A DNA stretch of 64,000 bases. Source: a bacterium (lineage in GTDB: Bacteria > Cyanobacteriota > Vampirovibrionia > Gastranaerophilales > Gastranaerophilaceae). Positions 62,562-64,000 of the stretch are shown here, in pieces (position 1 is the stretch's first letter; each line of letters begins with the position of its first letter). The notes below the pieces were generated by a model that saw only the letters and a program-made list of their open reading frames with translations, was not told where the DNA came from and did not search any database. The translations under genes and the position numbers were made by a program. The stretch covers positions 119,292 through 183,291 of the forward strand of contig JAFUEV010000005.1 of the NCBI GenBank assembly GCA_017470245.1, given 5' to 3'.

Positions 62562-64000
62562 ATGCAAGATTATAATATATGTTACAGTTTAGATTCTAAT
62601 TATACGGAACAATTAGCTGCCTCCGTTGCTTCTATTTTAAAAAATGCAGACAAATCAGATAATATCAATTTTTACATTCTCAATGGAGAATTGACAAAAA
62701 TTGATAAACAAAATATTGAAAAACTAAAGTCAATAAAGGATTTTAATATCACTTATATTTCTGTTGACGATAAAGATTTTGAAAAATGTCCCATGTTAAA
62801 AGACAAAAACGAACAGCATAAAAATTATCACGTAACAAAGCCAACATATTATCGTTTCAAATTACCCGAATATCTTGCGAATATAGATAAGGTTTTATAT
62901 CTTGATTGTGATATTTTAGTCAGGAAATCATTAAAAGAATTATATAATATAAACCTAAAAGACAACGCCATTGCAATGGTTCAGGATGTCGATGCAAAAA
63001 AAGAAACAAAACGTTTAGGTTTAAAAAAATATTTTAATGCAGGAGTTATGCTTATAAGTCTTGACTTCTGGAGAAAGAATAATATTTCTAAAGAACTTTT
63101 TGACTATGCTGAAAAAAATAAAAAAACTATTTTGTGGCAAGATCAAGATGTTATAAATGTTGTTTTAGACGGTAAAATAAAAGAAATCAATAAGGTCTGG
63201 AACTTTCAATATTTCCAGTATGAAAAAATTGATATGAAGGTATTGTCTGACTGTAATATTATTCATCTTGCAGGCAGATTTAAACCGTGGCTTATGCCTT
63301 TTGAACATCCTGTTTATGATATTTACTATCATTACTTAGCTTTTACTGCTTGGAAAAATAAAGTTATAGAATATAAACTTGCTGCCAGCGGGAAATATCT
63401 AAAAAATAATATCGGAGGAAGTGTCACAAACATACTTTTAAATTCCACAGATAAAGATATTGAAGGTGTCTATAACGAAATTTCAAAGATATATGACGAA
63501 ATAAAAGTTAATACATCAATAAAAACCGATGAAAAAATTTCAAAAATTTATGATGAAATTTCTAAAAATTATGAATACACAAACGAAAAAGATAATGAAA
63601 TAAAAAACAGTTTGACGCTTGAAAAAGATAATATTAATAAAAATATTGAACAAAACATAAAAAATATTACTGTTCAAACTGACGAAAAAATTTCCAAAGT
63701 TTATGATGAAATCTCTAAAAACTATGAATATACAAATCAACAAAATGAAGAACTTAAAAATTCTTTAGGAATTGATAAAGCAGGAATTAGCACTTTAATT
63801 TCAGAAAATGCGGAATTAATCAACGCTCAAACTGATGAAAAAATTTCCAAAGTTTATGATGAAATCTCTAAAAATTATGAATATACCAATCAACAAAATA
63901 AAGAACTTAAAAATTCTTTAGGAATTGATAAAGCAGGAATTAGCACTTTAATTTCAGAAAATGCGGAATTAATCAACGCTCAAACTGATGAAAAAATTTC
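62562..64000 (+). CDS. GT8 glycosyltransferase with repeated coiled-coil tail (runs off the window)
   Basis: At least 479 residues. The N-terminal ~260 are a GT8 domain (LgtC/RfaJ/glycogenin type): NICYSLDSNYTEQLAASVAS, the metal-binding Asp115-x-Asp117 in LYLDCDILV, YFNAGVMLISL, WQDQDVINVV and the C-terminal HLAGRFKPW with His235. These enzymes transfer hexoses from UDP-sugars, often to lipopolysaccharide. From residue 322 follow 51-residue repeats starting TDEKISKxYDEISKNYEYT, of coiled-coil character. The start has GGGA 11 bases upstream. The repeat tail is unusual for GT8 and may mediate oligomerisation or anchoring. It continues past 64000. Confidence 0.85.
   Translation, partial: MQDYNICYSLDSNYTEQLAASVASILKNADKSDNINFYILNGELTKIDKQNIEKLKSIKDFNITYISVDDKDFEKCPMLKDKNEQHKNYHVTKPTYYRFKLPEYLANIDKVLYLDCDILVRKSLKELYNINLKDNAIAMVQDVDAKKETKRLGLKKYFNAGVMLISLDFWRKNNISKELFDYAEKNKKTILWQDQDVINVVLDGKIKEINKVWNFQYFQYEKIDMKVLSDCNIIHLAGRFKPWLMPFEHPVYDIYYHYLAFTAWKNKVIEYKLAASGKYLKNNIGGSVTNILLNSTDKDIEGVYNEISKIYDEIKVNTSIKTDEKISKIYDEISKNYEYTNEKDNEIKNSLTLEKDNINKNIEQNIKNITVQTDEKISKVYDEISKNYEYTNQQNEELKNSLGIDKAGISTLISENAELINAQTDEKISKVYDEISKNYEYTNQQNKELKNSLGIDKAGISTLISENAELINAQTDEKI
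63525..64000 (+). repeat. 153-bp tandem repeats in the GT8 gene
   Basis: Units begin at 63525, 63678, 63831 and 63984, exactly 153 bases (51 codons) apart. Units two and three are nearly identical in DNA (a handful of differences), so they arose recently; the first is diverged. The array is cut by the window edge, so copy number is unknown. Confidence 0.9.

Noticed and set aside
63525..64000. Possible CRISPR array
   Set aside because: The units are 153-base contiguous repeats in frame inside a coding gene, with no spacers and no cas genes.

Overview
The window is a low-GC (roughly 30%) bacterial chromosome segment with Gram-negative traits: a giant autotransporter, an ArnT-like lipid-linked sugar transferase, a MscS channel and a long prepilin-like protein. 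A DUF3326 protein (mostly known from cyanobacteria) and the prepilin leader style fit a non-photosynthetic cyanobacterial relative of the gut, such as Gastranaerophilales/Vampirovibrionia ('Melainabacteria'). That assignment is inference; no 16S gene is present.

Layout. 1-1811: a cassette of TupA-like ATP-grasp enzymes (one complete, plus the last codons of a second at the left edge) interleaved with three small six-cysteine peptides that share a leader-like N-terminus. It looks like an undescribed peptide-modification (RiPP-like) or secreted mini-protein system and is the most interesting item here. 1802-6084 (minus): a phage-derived patch with a terminase large subunit, a small overlapping partner, an M23 peptidase and hypotheticals. 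A copy of the terminase 3' end abuts the last small peptide, so the patch has been rearranged. 6325-13064: rlmH, then a plus-strand run of an FAD dehydrogenase, gcvT-gcvH-gcvPA (no gcvPB here), an ArnT-like transferase and yidD. 13066-22771: leuC, tsaD, a transglutaminase-like protein, membrane and TPR proteins, an MBL hydrolase, a metallophosphoesterase, a GT2 glycosyltransferase and an S41 protease. 22774-24404: a probable 6S RNA with its own extended -10 promoter, followed by an overlapping pair of an unknown two-domain protein and a BadF/HgdC-type activase ATPase. 24536-28467: prepilin-like protein, DUF3326, UPF0173 hydrolase, a hypothetical, and a BlaI-type repressor with a candidate operator. 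28528-36363: a two-module UvrD-like helicase whose N-terminal module is degenerate, gpmI, a polytopic membrane protein and MscS. 36500-42884: gatC, pyrG, a frameshifted paralogue of the membrane protein, era, and a CDF transporter fused to a CBS/CorC module.

43135-64000 is a surface/secretion region: tRNA-Pro(CGG), two convergent RTX-repeat proteins that each carry an apparent Cys-His-Asp papain/C39-like peptidase domain, and one autotransporter adhesin of about 3,770 residues that is broken into two frames by a single-base indel. Its promoter region contains a 7-bp tandem repeat. A winged-helix protein and a GT8 glycosyltransferase with a 51-residue repeated tail (running off the right edge) complete the region. 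Two coding genes each appear to lack one T in a short T run, so sequencing error, decay and phase variation all have to be weighed.
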